Assembly: GCA_964553615.1 (NCBI GenBank)
Contig: CAZKMA010000021.1
Location: 7,203-71,202, forward strand
DNA from: DATKUC01 sp964553615
GTDB taxonomy: Bacteria > Spirochaetota > Spirochaetia > DSM-27196 > DATKUC01
DNA length: 64,000 bases
Direction: 5' to 3'
In this document: piece by piece, positions 17,339 to 25,669 of the stretch
Numbering within the stretch: the first letter of the stretch is position 1
Layout: each line of letters opens with the position of its first letter
The notes under the pieces: model-generated
Database searches by the model: none
Seen by the model: only the letters and a program-made list of their open reading frames with translations
Told to the model about the DNA's origin: nothing
Translations under genes and position numbers: made by a program

Positions 17339-18322
17339 ATGCACGAAGATCGCACATACCTTATTGGATTCGACCTCGGCGGTACGAAGATGCTCGGCTG
17401 CCTTCTGGACCGGAAACTCGACATCGTGGCGCGAAACAAACAGAAGGTTGGAGACGGTTCCAGCGCCGAGCAGGTGTTCACCCGGATCCTGAGCTGCATT
17501 CACAATCTGCTCGAGACGGCGAAGGTCGACATTTCTCAAGTTGCAGGAGCCGGAGTAGCTATCCCCGGGCCTATCGATCTTGCGAACGGTGTTGTGCTGG
17601 AGACCCCGAACCTCGGATTCCGCAATTTTCCGCTGAAGAAGCGACTGGCTGCGGAACTTGGAATTCCCGTCATCCTTGAGAATGATGTGAACGCCGGGAC
17701 GTACGGCGAGTACGTGAAGGGGGTCGCAAAGGGTATGAAGCACCTCCTCGGCGTATTTCCCGGAACGGGGATTGGCGGCGGGATCATCATAGACGGGAAA
17801 CTCTATCGCGGGGCAACCGGCGGCGCCGGCGAGGTTGGCCATATGATCATACAGGTAGACGGCAGACTTTGCGGCTGCGGCCAGTACGGTTGCCTCGAAT
17901 CGGTTGCGTCCAAAACGGCAATCTCGAAGGATGCAGCAATGCTCGCCGCGACCGGCAGCGCGCAGACCATGGCCAAGCTCGCCGGAAGCGACATCTCGAA
18001 GATGAAGAGCAGTGTTTTTTCCAAAGCGATTGTCGGAGGCGACAAATCCATTGCACGTCTTGTAGACCGTTCCGCGAGCTTCCTCGGGATCGGGCTGGCC
18101 AATCTTGTGAACATTTTCAATCCCGAGGCAATAGTCCTTGGCGGCGGACTCGTTGAGCGATTCGGGAAATCGTACGTGGCGATTGTTGAGCGGTCCATGC
18201 AGGAGCACGCTATGCCGTATCTGGCGAAGGGCGTGAAGCTTCTGGAAGCACAACTGGGCGATGATGCGGTGGCGATTGGAGTCGGATCGCTCCTGTCGGA
18301 TCATCTTGCCGATCGGAAATAG
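17339..18322 (+). CDS. ROK-family sugar kinase, probable glucokinase
   Basis: A 327-residue ROK kinase. The phosphate motif is IGFDLGGTKMLG at the N-terminus; ENDVNAGTYGEY has the catalytic aspartate, and GEVGHMIIQ with CGCGQYGCLE is the ROK zinc site. Length and motifs fit bacterial glucokinase. It is 11 bp upstream of ppx and 29 bp upstream of the ppx-ppk pair's second gene, so polyphosphate-dependent activity is worth a test, but typical polyphosphate glucokinases are shorter and this has the ATP-type zinc motif. ATG 17339 has GGGGAGGGGG. An upstream in-frame extension overlaps nadR and is rejected. Confidence 0.8.
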   Translation: MHEDRTYLIGFDLGGTKMLGCLLDRKLDIVARNKQKVGDGSSAEQVFTRILSCIHNLLETAKVDISQVAGAGVAIPGPIDLANGVVLETPNLGFRNFPLKKRLAAELGIPVILENDVNAGTYGEYVKGVAKGMKHLLGVFPGTGIGGGIIIDGKLYRGATGGAGEVGHMIIQVDGRLCGCGQYGCLESVASKTAISKDAAMLAATGSAQTMAKLAGSDISKMKSSVFSKAIVGGDKSIARLVDRSASFLGIGLANLVNIFNPEAIVLGGGLVERFGKSYVAIVERSMQEHAMPYLAKGVKLLEAQLGDDAVAIGVGSLLSDHLADRK

Positions 18323-18333
18323 CACGTAAAAAC

Positions 18334-19884
18334 ATGGAAGCGAAACGTCCGCACGGCTACAAGACAGTAGCGGTCATCGATATCGGCTCGACGGCAATCC
18401 GCATGGTCATAGCGGAGATCGACCCGGAAGGGGACTGGCGAAGGCTTGACCGGGCAGCGAAACCGCTCCCGCTCGGACGGGATGTATTCATGTCCGGATA
18501 CCTCAGCCGGGAAACAATGCTCGGGGCGGTGAAAATTCTGACCGGATTTCTGGAACTGCTGTCCGGCTGGCACATAAGCCCCAGAGACGTGCGGGTAATT
18601 GCGACCAGTGCCATCCGCGAGGCACGGAATCGGGATACCTTTGTTGACAGGGTTTCCATCCGGACCGGACTCCGTATCAACATCATAGAAGGCGTCGAAG
18701 AGAACCATCTCACCTATCTCGCGGTCCAGCATGCCGTAACCAACATGCAGGGACCGTTCGCCCGTTCGAGCTCCCTGATCATCGAGGTCGGTGGCGGGAC
18801 GACCGAGGTCATGATGCTGGATCGAGGAAAGATGGTCGCGGCGCACTCTTTCCGCATCGGGACTGTACGGATCGAACAGACGGTGAGGCCACGCTGGGAA
18901 TCCGGAAGCCAGATGGAAGAGTATCTCCGCGAAAATCTTCGGGGAACTCTGGAGATAATGAACACGGAGTTGAAGCTTGCGCGCATCCACTACTTTGTGG
19001 CAGTCGGTGGAGATGCACGCCTTGCCGCCTCCAATGTTGGGCGTCAGGAAGCGGAACATTACTGGCTCATCGACAAGAAGGCATTTAACGATTTCCTGAC
19101 GGAACTCGAAGAGCTTTCGGTCGATCAGATTGTGAGCAAACTCGCTGTAACATATAACGAGGCGGAAGGACTCGTGCCGGCACTTGTCATCTATCGTCTT
19201 TTTCTCGAGGCCACGAGCGCTACCCAGCTCATTGTTCCGGACGTCAGTATCCGAGAAGGAATGCTCGTCAGTTTCGCGCTCGGAACCGCGAAGGATGTCG
19301 AACAGCAGCTGTATGGCCAGGTCATCACATCCGCGATGAGTATTGGCCGAAAGTATCATTCGGACGAGAAACACGCGCTGCACGTCCGGAATCTGGCACT
19401 ATCATTTTTTGATCAGTTCCAGGCCGAACACGGGCTGGACGGACACTCCCGCCTTCTCATGGAAGTTGCGGCCATCCTGCACGACATCGGGAACTTCGTG
19501 CGCGCGAGTGGCCACCACAAGCATGGGCAATATCTGGTCGCGAATTCGGAGATTTTCGGGCTGTCGCGGGACGATATACGGATCATCTCCAACGTAATTC
19601 GCTATCATCGAAAATCAATGCCGTTGGCATCGCACAGTACCTTCATCTCTCTTCGCCAGGAACAACGGATTGTGGTTCAAAAGATTGCGGCAATGCTTCG
19701 CATTGCCGACGGACTGGATCGCAGCCATCTGCAGCGCGTGAAGTCAGTCCGGATCGAGGTGAAGGAGGGCGATCTCCTGGTCCACTGTGAGAACCACGGA
19801 GATATCTCGGTGGAGAAATACGGCATGCCGGCAAAGGCACAGATGTTCGAGGATGTGTTCGGATACAATGTTGTGATCACATAA
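18334..19884 (+). CDS. ppx: Ppx/GppA phosphatase with C-terminal HD domain
   Basis: A 516-residue exopolyphosphatase/pppGpp phosphatase. The N-terminal domain has AVIDIGSTAIRMVIAE (phosphate 1) and SLIIEVGGGTTEVMML (phosphate 2) of the ASKHA fold. The C-terminal part has LHDIGNFVRASGHHKHGQYL (about residue 380), the HD-type metal site found in long Ppx proteins. It would degrade polyphosphate or pppGpp, opposed by the ppk1 product 14 bp downstream. No strong ribosome site precedes the ATG, so it may depend on translation of the ROK gene. Confidence 0.87.
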   Translation: MEAKRPHGYKTVAVIDIGSTAIRMVIAEIDPEGDWRRLDRAAKPLPLGRDVFMSGYLSRETMLGAVKILTGFLELLSGWHISPRDVRVIATSAIREARNRDTFVDRVSIRTGLRINIIEGVEENHLTYLAVQHAVTNMQGPFARSSSLIIEVGGGTTEVMMLDRGKMVAAHSFRIGTVRIEQTVRPRWESGSQMEEYLRENLRGTLEIMNTELKLARIHYFVAVGGDARLAASNVGRQEAEHYWLIDKKAFNDFLTELEELSVDQIVSKLAVTYNEAEGLVPALVIYRLFLEATSATQLIVPDVSIREGMLVSFALGTAKDVEQQLYGQVITSAMSIGRKYHSDEKHALHVRNLALSFFDQFQAEHGLDGHSRLLMEVAAILHDIGNFVRASGHHKHGQYLVANSEIFGLSRDDIRIISNVIRYHRKSMPLASHSTFISLRQEQRIVVQKIAAMLRIADGLDRSHLQRVKSVRIEVKEGDLLVHCENHGDISVEKYGMPAKAQMFEDVFGYNVVIT

Positions 19885-19898
19885 GGGCAAGTTTAATT

Positions 19899-22067
19899 AT
19901 GGAAAATGTAGTTCGCAGGTACAAGAAGCACGAAGGGGGCCGCTACTTCAATCGGGAGTTGAGCTGGATCGAGTTCAACCGTCGGGTGTTGTCCGAGGCT
20001 ATTCGACAGGACATCCCCCTTCTGGAACGGCTTCGATTTCTCTGCATTGTGGCATCAAATTTCGACGAGTTCTTCATGGTCAGGGTGGCATCTCTGAAGC
20101 GGCAGATTCAGACCCGGAACAAGGTTGTATGTCCGTCCGGAATGAGCCCCGAAGAGCAGTTGCGCGAAGTCATACAGCGAGTCCGAGAAATGGTTGCAAC
20201 GAAGTATGATTGCCTGCTGAACGACATCATGCCGAAACTCGGAGATGCCGGCCTTCTGCTCAAGACACCGGAGACGTATTCGCCGCAACAGAAGAGATAT
20301 CTGGAGGAGCTGTTTCGGGAGGAGATCTTTCCCGTTTTAACCCCCGTCCGATGCGAGCTTGGCAAACCTCTTCCCTATTCGGGAAATCTCCGGCTTCATG
20401 CGGCGTTTCTGCTTCGACCGATCGTACGCGAACATCTTCTTATTCCCGAAGCGGGGGAGCTTTCGTTTGCCATTGTGCAGATTCCATCCGGTATACCGAG
20501 GATTCTCTACCTGCCGGATTCTGAAGGCTCAGTCTCTTTCGCTCTGCTCGAACACGTGGTTGTCGAACATGCAGCCCAGCTGTTCCCGGGTTACGAAATT
20601 GTTGAAGACATCTTCTTCCGTGTAACACGCGACGCCGACCTGGGCGTGGACGAAGAACGCGATGAAGACTTTGTCGAGGCGATGACTCAGGTCCTCGAAT
20701 CTCGCCGATCCGGAATGGCAGTACGATTGAGCCTGAACAAACCCACTGCACGCTTGCGAAACATCCTTACCGAGGCACTTGGCCTGGACCCGTCCGAGGT
20801 GTATGTCAAAACAGACCCGATGGATCTGAGTACCTTCATGGAGCTGGTGGAATTACCGGGCTTTGATCATCTTCGGAACGAGAAGTGGATTCCGCAGGAT
20901 TCGCCCTATGTTCCCGAGGAAAGCTCCATCTGGGATGCAATCAAGAAGCAGGACATTCTTCTTCATCATCCCTTCGAATCGTTCGGTCCCGTAATTCGTC
21001 TGGTGCGGGAGTCTGCCGAGGATCCGGCTGTTCTTGCAATCAAAATGACACTGTACCGTACCAGCGGAACGTCGCCTATTGTGCACGCGCTGGAGCTCGC
21101 CGCTGAAAATGGGAAACAGGTGACCGTTCTCGTTGAACTCAAGGCACGATTTGATGAAGAGCAGAATATCGAATGGGCCCAGCGGCTGGAACGCGCAGGG
21201 GTCATTGTGGTGTACGGCATTGCGCGCTTGAAAGTGCACGCAAAGGCGCTTCTTATTATCCGGCGGGAGGAGAAAGGGATAACCCGTTACGTCCACCTCG
21301 GCACCGGCAACTATAACGACAAGACCGCGCGACTGTACACCGATCTTGGCCTCCTGACCGCAGATGATGATCTCGCCTACGAGGTTGGTCTGTTCTTCAA
21401 TTCCATTACCGGTTATTCCGCAATTCCCGCACTCAGTAAGCTCGTCATGGCGCCCACAGCGCTGAAGGGACGGTTGCTGCAGCTCATTGACCGGGAAGCT
21501 CAGAGGTCGACTCCGGAAAATCCCGGGGTGGTTATCCTCAAGCTGAATGCCCTTGCGGATCCGGACATCATAGAGGCGCTCTATCGCGCATCGGGCCTCG
21601 GAGTCAGAATCTCTCTCATCGTTCGTGGAATCTGTATGCTCGTTCCGGGAGTGCAGGAGATGAGCGAAAACATTACCGTCATGAGCGTCGTGGACCGGTA
21701 TCTGGAGCATTCGCGTCTCTACTACTTTTACAACGGCGGAGCCGAGGAAATATTTTGCGGCAGCGCGGATCTCATGCCGCGGAACCTCGAAAGACGCGTG
21801 GAGCTGCTGTTCCCTGTCGAAGATGCCGGACTGAAGAAGCGTATCAAGAAGGTTCTGGACACCTACCTGACCGACAGCTCGAACTCTCACATACTCCAGA
21901 AGGATGGAAGTTACGTCAGACGGGTGCCGGGGAGTGGCCCGGCAAAGCGATCTCAGCAGGTGCTCTACGATGCCGCCCGCAGCAGGGCGGACATCGTAGC
22001 TCCGGTCAATCGGAAAGAGTTCAATGTTCGCCGCAAGCCTTCCGCCTCCGGCCGTGCGCATGTCTAG
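19899..22067 (+). CDS. ppk1: Polyphosphate kinase 1
   Basis: A 722-residue enzyme, the normal size, that makes polyphosphate from ATP. The N-terminal domain has YFNRELSWIEFNRRVLSEA and ASNFDEFFMVRVASLK. The catalytic C1/C2 regions contain RLKVHAKALLIIRRE and VHLGTGNYNDKTARLYTDLG, with a conserved histidine for phosphorylation, and LEHSRLYYFYNGG. It follows ppx by 14 bp and the ROK gene before that, forming a small polyphosphate-metabolism operon. The C-terminal tail is basic (NVRRKPSASGRAHV). Confidence 0.95.
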   Translation: MENVVRRYKKHEGGRYFNRELSWIEFNRRVLSEAIRQDIPLLERLRFLCIVASNFDEFFMVRVASLKRQIQTRNKVVCPSGMSPEEQLREVIQRVREMVATKYDCLLNDIMPKLGDAGLLLKTPETYSPQQKRYLEELFREEIFPVLTPVRCELGKPLPYSGNLRLHAAFLLRPIVREHLLIPEAGELSFAIVQIPSGIPRILYLPDSEGSVSFALLEHVVVEHAAQLFPGYEIVEDIFFRVTRDADLGVDEERDEDFVEAMTQVLESRRSGMAVRLSLNKPTARLRNILTEALGLDPSEVYVKTDPMDLSTFMELVELPGFDHLRNEKWIPQDSPYVPEESSIWDAIKKQDILLHHPFESFGPVIRLVRESAEDPAVLAIKMTLYRTSGTSPIVHALELAAENGKQVTVLVELKARFDEEQNIEWAQRLERAGVIVVYGIARLKVHAKALLIIRREEKGITRYVHLGTGNYNDKTARLYTDLGLLTADDDLAYEVGLFFNSITGYSAIPALSKLVMAPTALKGRLLQLIDREAQRSTPENPGVVILKLNALADPDIIEALYRASGLGVRISLIVRGICMLVPGVQEMSENITVMSVVDRYLEHSRLYYFYNGGAEEIFCGSADLMPRNLERRVELLFPVEDAGLKKRIKKVLDTYLTDSSNSHILQKDGSYVRRVPGSGPAKRSQQVLYDAARSRADIVAPVNRKEFNVRRKPSASGRAHV

Positions 22068-22146
22068 CTCTTTCGGTATAAGCGACCGTGTTGATTTTTC
22101 GGCCTCCAGGTTGCGGATGTCTCGCCGTACCGTTAAAGTGACGAAT

Positions 22147-22569
22147 ATGGACCGTGAAGCATTACGCGAGGATCTCGAACACGCAATCAAGCTCACATTT
22201 TCCCGTTCCGGAGGCGCGGGAGGCCAAAACGTAAACAAGGTGAATACGCGAGTTACCGCGCGGGTTGAAATAGCCTCCCTGAAGTCGCTCTCTCCGGATC
22301 AGATTGAGCGGATTCGCTCAGGGCTCTCCAATCGAGTGAACGAATTGGGAGAGCTCGTCATTCATGTAGGCGAAGAGCGATCCCAGCTCCGGAATCGCCA
22401 GATTGCAGTCGAACGGTTGGTTGAGCTACTCGTCTCATTCGGGAGACGACCACGAACGCGACGGCCTACCCGGCCCAGCCGTGCATCTCGCGAAACCCGG
22501 CTCCGAGGGAAGCGAAAGCAGAGCGTCAAGAAGCATCTTCGCAGCAATCATGGGCTGGACGAACAATGA
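22147..22569 (+). CDS. arfB: GGQ-domain peptidyl-tRNA hydrolase (ArfB/YaeJ-like)
   Basis: A 140-residue release-factor-like protein. FSRSGGAGGQNVNKVNT carries the GGQ motif that cleaves peptidyl-tRNA on stalled ribosomes. There is no codon-recognition domain, and the tail GRRPRTRRPTRPSRASRETRLRGKRKQSVKKHLR is very basic, as in ArfB, where it senses the empty mRNA channel. The start is uncertain: ATG 22147 gives MDREALREDLEHAIKL, and ATG 22117 would add ten residues. The earlier in-frame ATG at 22024 lies inside ppk1 and is rejected. Confidence 0.83.
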   Translation: MDREALREDLEHAIKLTFSRSGGAGGQNVNKVNTRVTARVEIASLKSLSPDQIERIRSGLSNRVNELGELVIHVGEERSQLRNRQIAVERLVELLVSFGRRPRTRRPTRPSRASRETRLRGKRKQSVKKHLRSNHGLDEQ

Positions 22570-22601
22570 CACTTCAAGTATTGCATTGAGAGGGGGGGGA
22601 G

Positions 22602-23459
22602 ATGGCCCATTGCGTTGTACCGGAAGCCGAGGAGATTCTAGACGTCGAGTTCAAGGTTCTCGACCATGGGTTTGTTCGACTTGTCGATTATATGGGGGGC
22701 GACGAGCGCATTGTGCAGGCGGCGCGTGTCTCCTACGGAGCAGGAACAAAATCCTACCGCCAGGACCGTGCACTCATAGATTACCTGTTGAGAAATGAGC
22801 ACACATCTCCGTTTGAACAGGTCAGCCTCACTTTTCATGCCAAGATGCCCATTTTTGTCGCGCGACAGTGGGTCCGGCACCGTACGGCGCGGCTGAACGA
22901 GATTTCCGGTCGGTACAGCGTTATCAAGGACGAATTCTACGTGCCGGAGGGCGACAAGATCGCCATGCAGAGCGAAGACAACAAGCAGGGCAGGGAGACG
23001 GCGCCGATGGCGGAACCGCTTCAGGAGAAGGTGCGAGATTCGATTACGGCGGGCCAACGGGCGGCCTACGAATCGTACGAGGAGTTGCTCGCCACTGGTC
23101 TGGCGCGGGAGATAGCGCGCATCAACTTGCCGCTCAGCACGTACACCGAATGGTACTGGCAGATAGATCTGCACAACCTTTTCCACTTCCTTCATCTTCG
23201 GATGGATCCGCACGCCCAGTTCGAGATCCGTGAATATGCACGCACCATGTTCGATATCGCGACGAGGGTGTGCCCCGCCGCGTGCGCATCGTTCCAGGAG
23301 CACATCCTTGGCTCGGTTAAGCTGTCACGATCGGAGTTTGAGCTGGTAAGGCAGATGTCGGACGATGATACGGTTCGCCGACTCGCCGCGGAGAGTAATA
23401 TTTCGGGCCGTGCGCTCGATCGGCTGATCGAAAAGATGAAGGGGAATTCTTCACCCTGA
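22602..23459 (+). CDS. thyX: Flavin-dependent thymidylate synthase ThyX
   Basis: A 285-residue enzyme that methylates dUMP to dTMP using methylene-tetrahydrofolate with FAD and NADPH. The ThyX signature RHRTARLNEISGRYS (RHRxxxxNExSxRYS) is at about residue 90-105 and FARQWVRHRT precedes it. Two more histidine-rich FAD contacts, LHNLFHFLHLRMDPHAQFEIREYA, follow. GAGGGGGGG before ATG is a strong ribosome site. No thyA is in the window. The gene starts 33 bp after arfB. Confidence 0.93.
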   Translation: MAHCVVPEAEEILDVEFKVLDHGFVRLVDYMGGDERIVQAARVSYGAGTKSYRQDRALIDYLLRNEHTSPFEQVSLTFHAKMPIFVARQWVRHRTARLNEISGRYSVIKDEFYVPEGDKIAMQSEDNKQGRETAPMAEPLQEKVRDSITAGQRAAYESYEELLATGLAREIARINLPLSTYTEWYWQIDLHNLFHFLHLRMDPHAQFEIREYARTMFDIATRVCPAACASFQEHILGSVKLSRSEFELVRQMSDDDTVRRLAAESNISGRALDRLIEKMKGNSSP

Positions 23460-23543
23460 ATCACGGAATAAGTGGATTTGATGTTGTTTCTTTGTGCATA
23501 ATTTATCCAAAAAACAAAAAGAGAACAATATCTCATTTTCTGC

Positions 23544-23586
23544 TTGATTCATTGAGGATTGTGTTGTATCCTCCTCTAACGAGGAG
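23544..23586 (+). promoter_or_regulatory. cheW promoter with inverted repeat at the start region
   Basis: TTGATT (23544-23549), a 17-bp spacer and TATCCT (23567-23572). CTCCTC-TAAC-GAGGAG (23571-23586) is a perfect 6-bp inverted repeat whose right arm is the ribosome site. If transcription starts near 23579, the left arm is not in the mRNA, so this would act as a DNA operator rather than an RNA hairpin; a start further upstream would make it a switch hiding the ribosome site. Confidence 0.45.
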
Positions 23587-23593
23587 ACATGTT

Positions 23594-24082
23594 ATGGCTG
23601 AGGAAACGATTGTCGAAAAATCACAGTTTCTGACGTTCACGCTCGATCAGGAGCAGTATGCGATTGACGTGGCAAAAGTGAAGGAAGTCCTTGAGTATAC
23701 GAACGTTACACGCGTACCGCGAACCCAGGAGTTTATGCGCGGCGTAATAAACTTGCGCGGCAGCGTCGTTCCGGTAATCGATTTGCGGATGAAGTTTGGA
23801 ATGGACAAGACGGAAACGACCATCGACACGTCTATTGTTGTTGTAGAGGTGGAGATAGACGGTGAAACAGTAGTCCTGGGTACGCTGGCAGATTCCGTCC
23901 AGGAGGTCGTCGATCTGGACAGGAATCAGATAGAGCCGGCGCCGCAAATCGGGACAAAGATCAATACCAGCTTTATTCAGGGAATCGGCAAACAGGATGA
24001 GCACTTCATTATCATTCTCAATATTGACCGGGTTTTCACGGATGCGGAAATCCTGAATGTCGCCGAACACGCGACGGCATGA
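23594..24082 (+). CDS. cheW: Chemotaxis coupling protein CheW
   Basis: A 162-residue CheW that links chemoreceptors to CheA. FTLDQEQYAIDVAKVKEVLEY, TRVPRTQEFMRGVINLRGSVVPVIDLR and GTLADSVQEVVDLDRNQIEPAP are the three standard CheW blocks, covering both SH3-like halves. GAGGAGA precedes the ATG. The other chemotaxis genes are not in the window. Its 3' end faces the DUF92 gene, with a short CCGGC-ATAA-GCCGG hairpin between them. Confidence 0.9.
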   Translation: MAEETIVEKSQFLTFTLDQEQYAIDVAKVKEVLEYTNVTRVPRTQEFMRGVINLRGSVVPVIDLRMKFGMDKTETTIDTSIVVVEVEIDGETVVLGTLADSVQEVVDLDRNQIEPAPQIGTKINTSFIQGIGKQDEHFIIILNIDRVFTDAEILNVAEHATA

Positions 24083-24102
24083 TTTTACCGGCATAAGCCG
24101 GA

Positions 24103-24930
24103 TTATCTGACGAGTGCAGACAGGAGTGCCGCTATCACGGCGCCTGTCGCGCAACTCGCAATATTCACCACGTCGTTGTTCACGCCTGATAGCCCGCGGA
24201 TACGTATGTTCTTTGTGCCATCTCCACGGGTTTTTCGTTCGGTTATTCTGCCGGTGGATTCATCCCGGTACGTCGCCTGGATGGTGGCACCGATCACGCT
24301 GTCCACGATTGAGCCCGCGAAACCACTTCCTGTAACAATTCCCACAATCAAGAGGTCGCGGGGCCGGAACGACCAGCTGTTCGTCGCGAGGAGTCCTATT
24401 CCGTAGATGAGGCCGATGAACAGGGCGCCGAGGAGCGCCGCGACTGTTCCGAATGCCGTTACTCCACCGGACATTCCGGCGGGAACGGCGCGGCCGGAGA
24501 TTATGGACACGGGACGTTGCCGGGAAAGCATTCCAATCTCCGTGGCCCAGGTGTCGGCGTTCGCCTCGGCAAACGATGCGGCAAGTGCGGCGAGCCATAT
24601 GGTGTTGCCGCTCAGCGCGTAGATTGTTGCGGCAAGGAACCCGATGCCGCCGTTCGCCATGACCTGCAGACTGTCTCTGCGATCGCCTTTTTCAATCATG
24701 ACCGCAGACGATTCCTTCCGTGCCCTGCCAATCCTGCTGAGAATCGAGGAAGAGAGGAAGAACGCGCCGAGGACAGTCCACGCCGACCAGCCGGAGAATA
24801 TGAGAATCCCGGCGCTTACGAGGAATCCGACTGCGGCTCCTCCCGCGGTAACCGCCTTTCTCCAGTATGCGCCTGCGGCCAGCAGAAGATTTACCGCGAC
24901 GATCGTTACAAATGAAACTGGCGATAGCAT
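24103..24930 (-). CDS. DUF92 family membrane protein (VTE6/TMEM19-like)
   Basis: A 275-residue polytopic membrane protein. DUF92 signatures include AEANADTWATEIGMLS, the conserved acidic and asparagine motif, PAGMSGGVTAFGTVAALLGALFIG and GSGFAGSIVDSVIGATIQATYRD. In plants and cyanobacteria this family includes VTE6, which phosphorylates phytyl phosphate to the diphosphate. The start codon overlaps the stop of the phytol-kinase-like gene by one base (TGATG), so the two are made as a coupled pair. The prenol substrate here is unproven. Confidence 0.8.
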   Translation of the reverse strand: MLSPVSFVTIVAVNLLLAAGAYWRKAVTAGGAAVGFLVSAGILIFSGWSAWTVLGAFFLSSSILSRIGRARKESSAVMIEKGDRRDSLQVMANGGIGFLAATIYALSGNTIWLAALAASFAEANADTWATEIGMLSRQRPVSIISGRAVPAGMSGGVTAFGTVAALLGALFIGLIYGIGLLATNSWSFRPRDLLIVGIVTGSGFAGSIVDSVIGATIQATYRDESTGRITERKTRGDGTKNIRIRGLSGVNNDVVNIASCATGAVIAALLSALVR

Positions 24931-25607
24931 CAGACCCTCGCCAGGTTGAACAGCACGGTGGTCAGAATGGGCACGGTCAGATTGTCCAGGCCGAATGGTG
25001 TCAAAACCTCAATAGCGGTGGCAGTTGCCGCCACTTTGACCGATGTCAGAATGATTGAGTCAATTCCGCCGGCGAAGGAAAAGACCGAGAGTACTCCGAT
25101 TGATACGAGGAGGGATGCCAGAAACATGGCAACCGTTCCGCGAACAGATTTGAAGGTCCCAAAACCGAAGACTGTGAATCTCAGCCTGGAGCTTCTCCTG
25201 CCGATCAGCGCCGCCATTCCGTCTCCCCATCCCATGATCAGGACTCCGAGAGCGCCGGTATAGACAGGGAATACTCCTCCGAAAGTCAGGAATACCAGCA
25301 CGAGAAGGGAAACCGGATAGTAGATTGTGCCGAGACTTGCACGTGCCGCCTCGGAATCCAGTGCGGAAAACAGAGGCCGTTTCAGCGCGAACAGATTGAA
25401 CGCAATGAAGAACAGCGGGCCAATCGCCGCCACCCACGGTTTGTGGTGGAAGAGCATTGCAATGATCCACCAGTGTGCAACTCCAATGTGAACGATCTTC
25501 CGTCCCGTGTCGCCATCTATCTGATTTCGGTGGATGAGAATTTGAACGAAGCCGAGAAGAGAAAATATGAAAACAAATGAAACGAGGATGCCAAGAATGT
25601 CACGCAT
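24930..25607 (-). CDS. Phytol/dolichol-kinase-like membrane protein (CTP transferase family)
   Basis: A 225-residue membrane protein with six or seven hydrophobic segments. DGDTGRKIVHIGVAHWWII and the C-terminal part GWGDGMAALIGRRSSRLRF are the motifs of the phytol kinase/phosphatidate cytidylyltransferase family, of which VTE5 uses CTP to phosphorylate phytol. It precedes a DUF92 gene in the same coupled pair, matching the VTE5-VTE6 two-step activation of prenols. I use ATG 25607; GTG 25613 is also possible. The promoter is close enough that the mRNA is almost leaderless. Confidence 0.75.
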   Translation of the reverse strand: MRDILGILVSFVFIFSLLGFVQILIHRNQIDGDTGRKIVHIGVAHWWIIAMLFHHKPWVAAIGPLFFIAFNLFALKRPLFSALDSEAARASLGTIYYPVSLLVLVFLTFGGVFPVYTGALGVLIMGWGDGMAALIGRRSSRLRFTVFGFGTFKSVRGTVAMFLASLLVSIGVLSVFSFAGGIDSIILTSVKVAATATAIEVLTPFGLDNLTVPILTTVLFNLARV

Positions 25608-25615
25608 ACCCACGC

Positions 25616-25656
25616 ATTGTAGCGAGCTTGCACAAGCGGTGCAATTGATCTATTCT
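25616..25656. promoter_or_regulatory. Overlapping divergent promoters with shared palindrome
   Basis: Plus strand: TTGCAC (25628-25633), 17 bp, TATTCT (25651-25656) for the NYN gene. Minus strand: TTGCAC (25644-25639), 17 bp, TACAAT (25621-25616) for the phytol-kinase-like gene. The two -35 boxes are the arms of one palindrome, TTGCAC-AAGCG-GTGCAA, and each lies inside the other's spacer, so the two cannot be occupied at the same time. Confidence 0.55.
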
Positions 25657-25669
25657 GAAGGGGATTCCA

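Noticed and set aside
20853..22238. Antisense frame opposite ppk1
   Set aside because: No recognisable domain, and ppk1 motifs are complete on the plus strand.
24088..24101. Hairpin CCGGC-ATAA-GCCGG between cheW and DUF92
   Set aside because: Only 5 bp of stem with no T run in either direction, so I do not call it a terminator.
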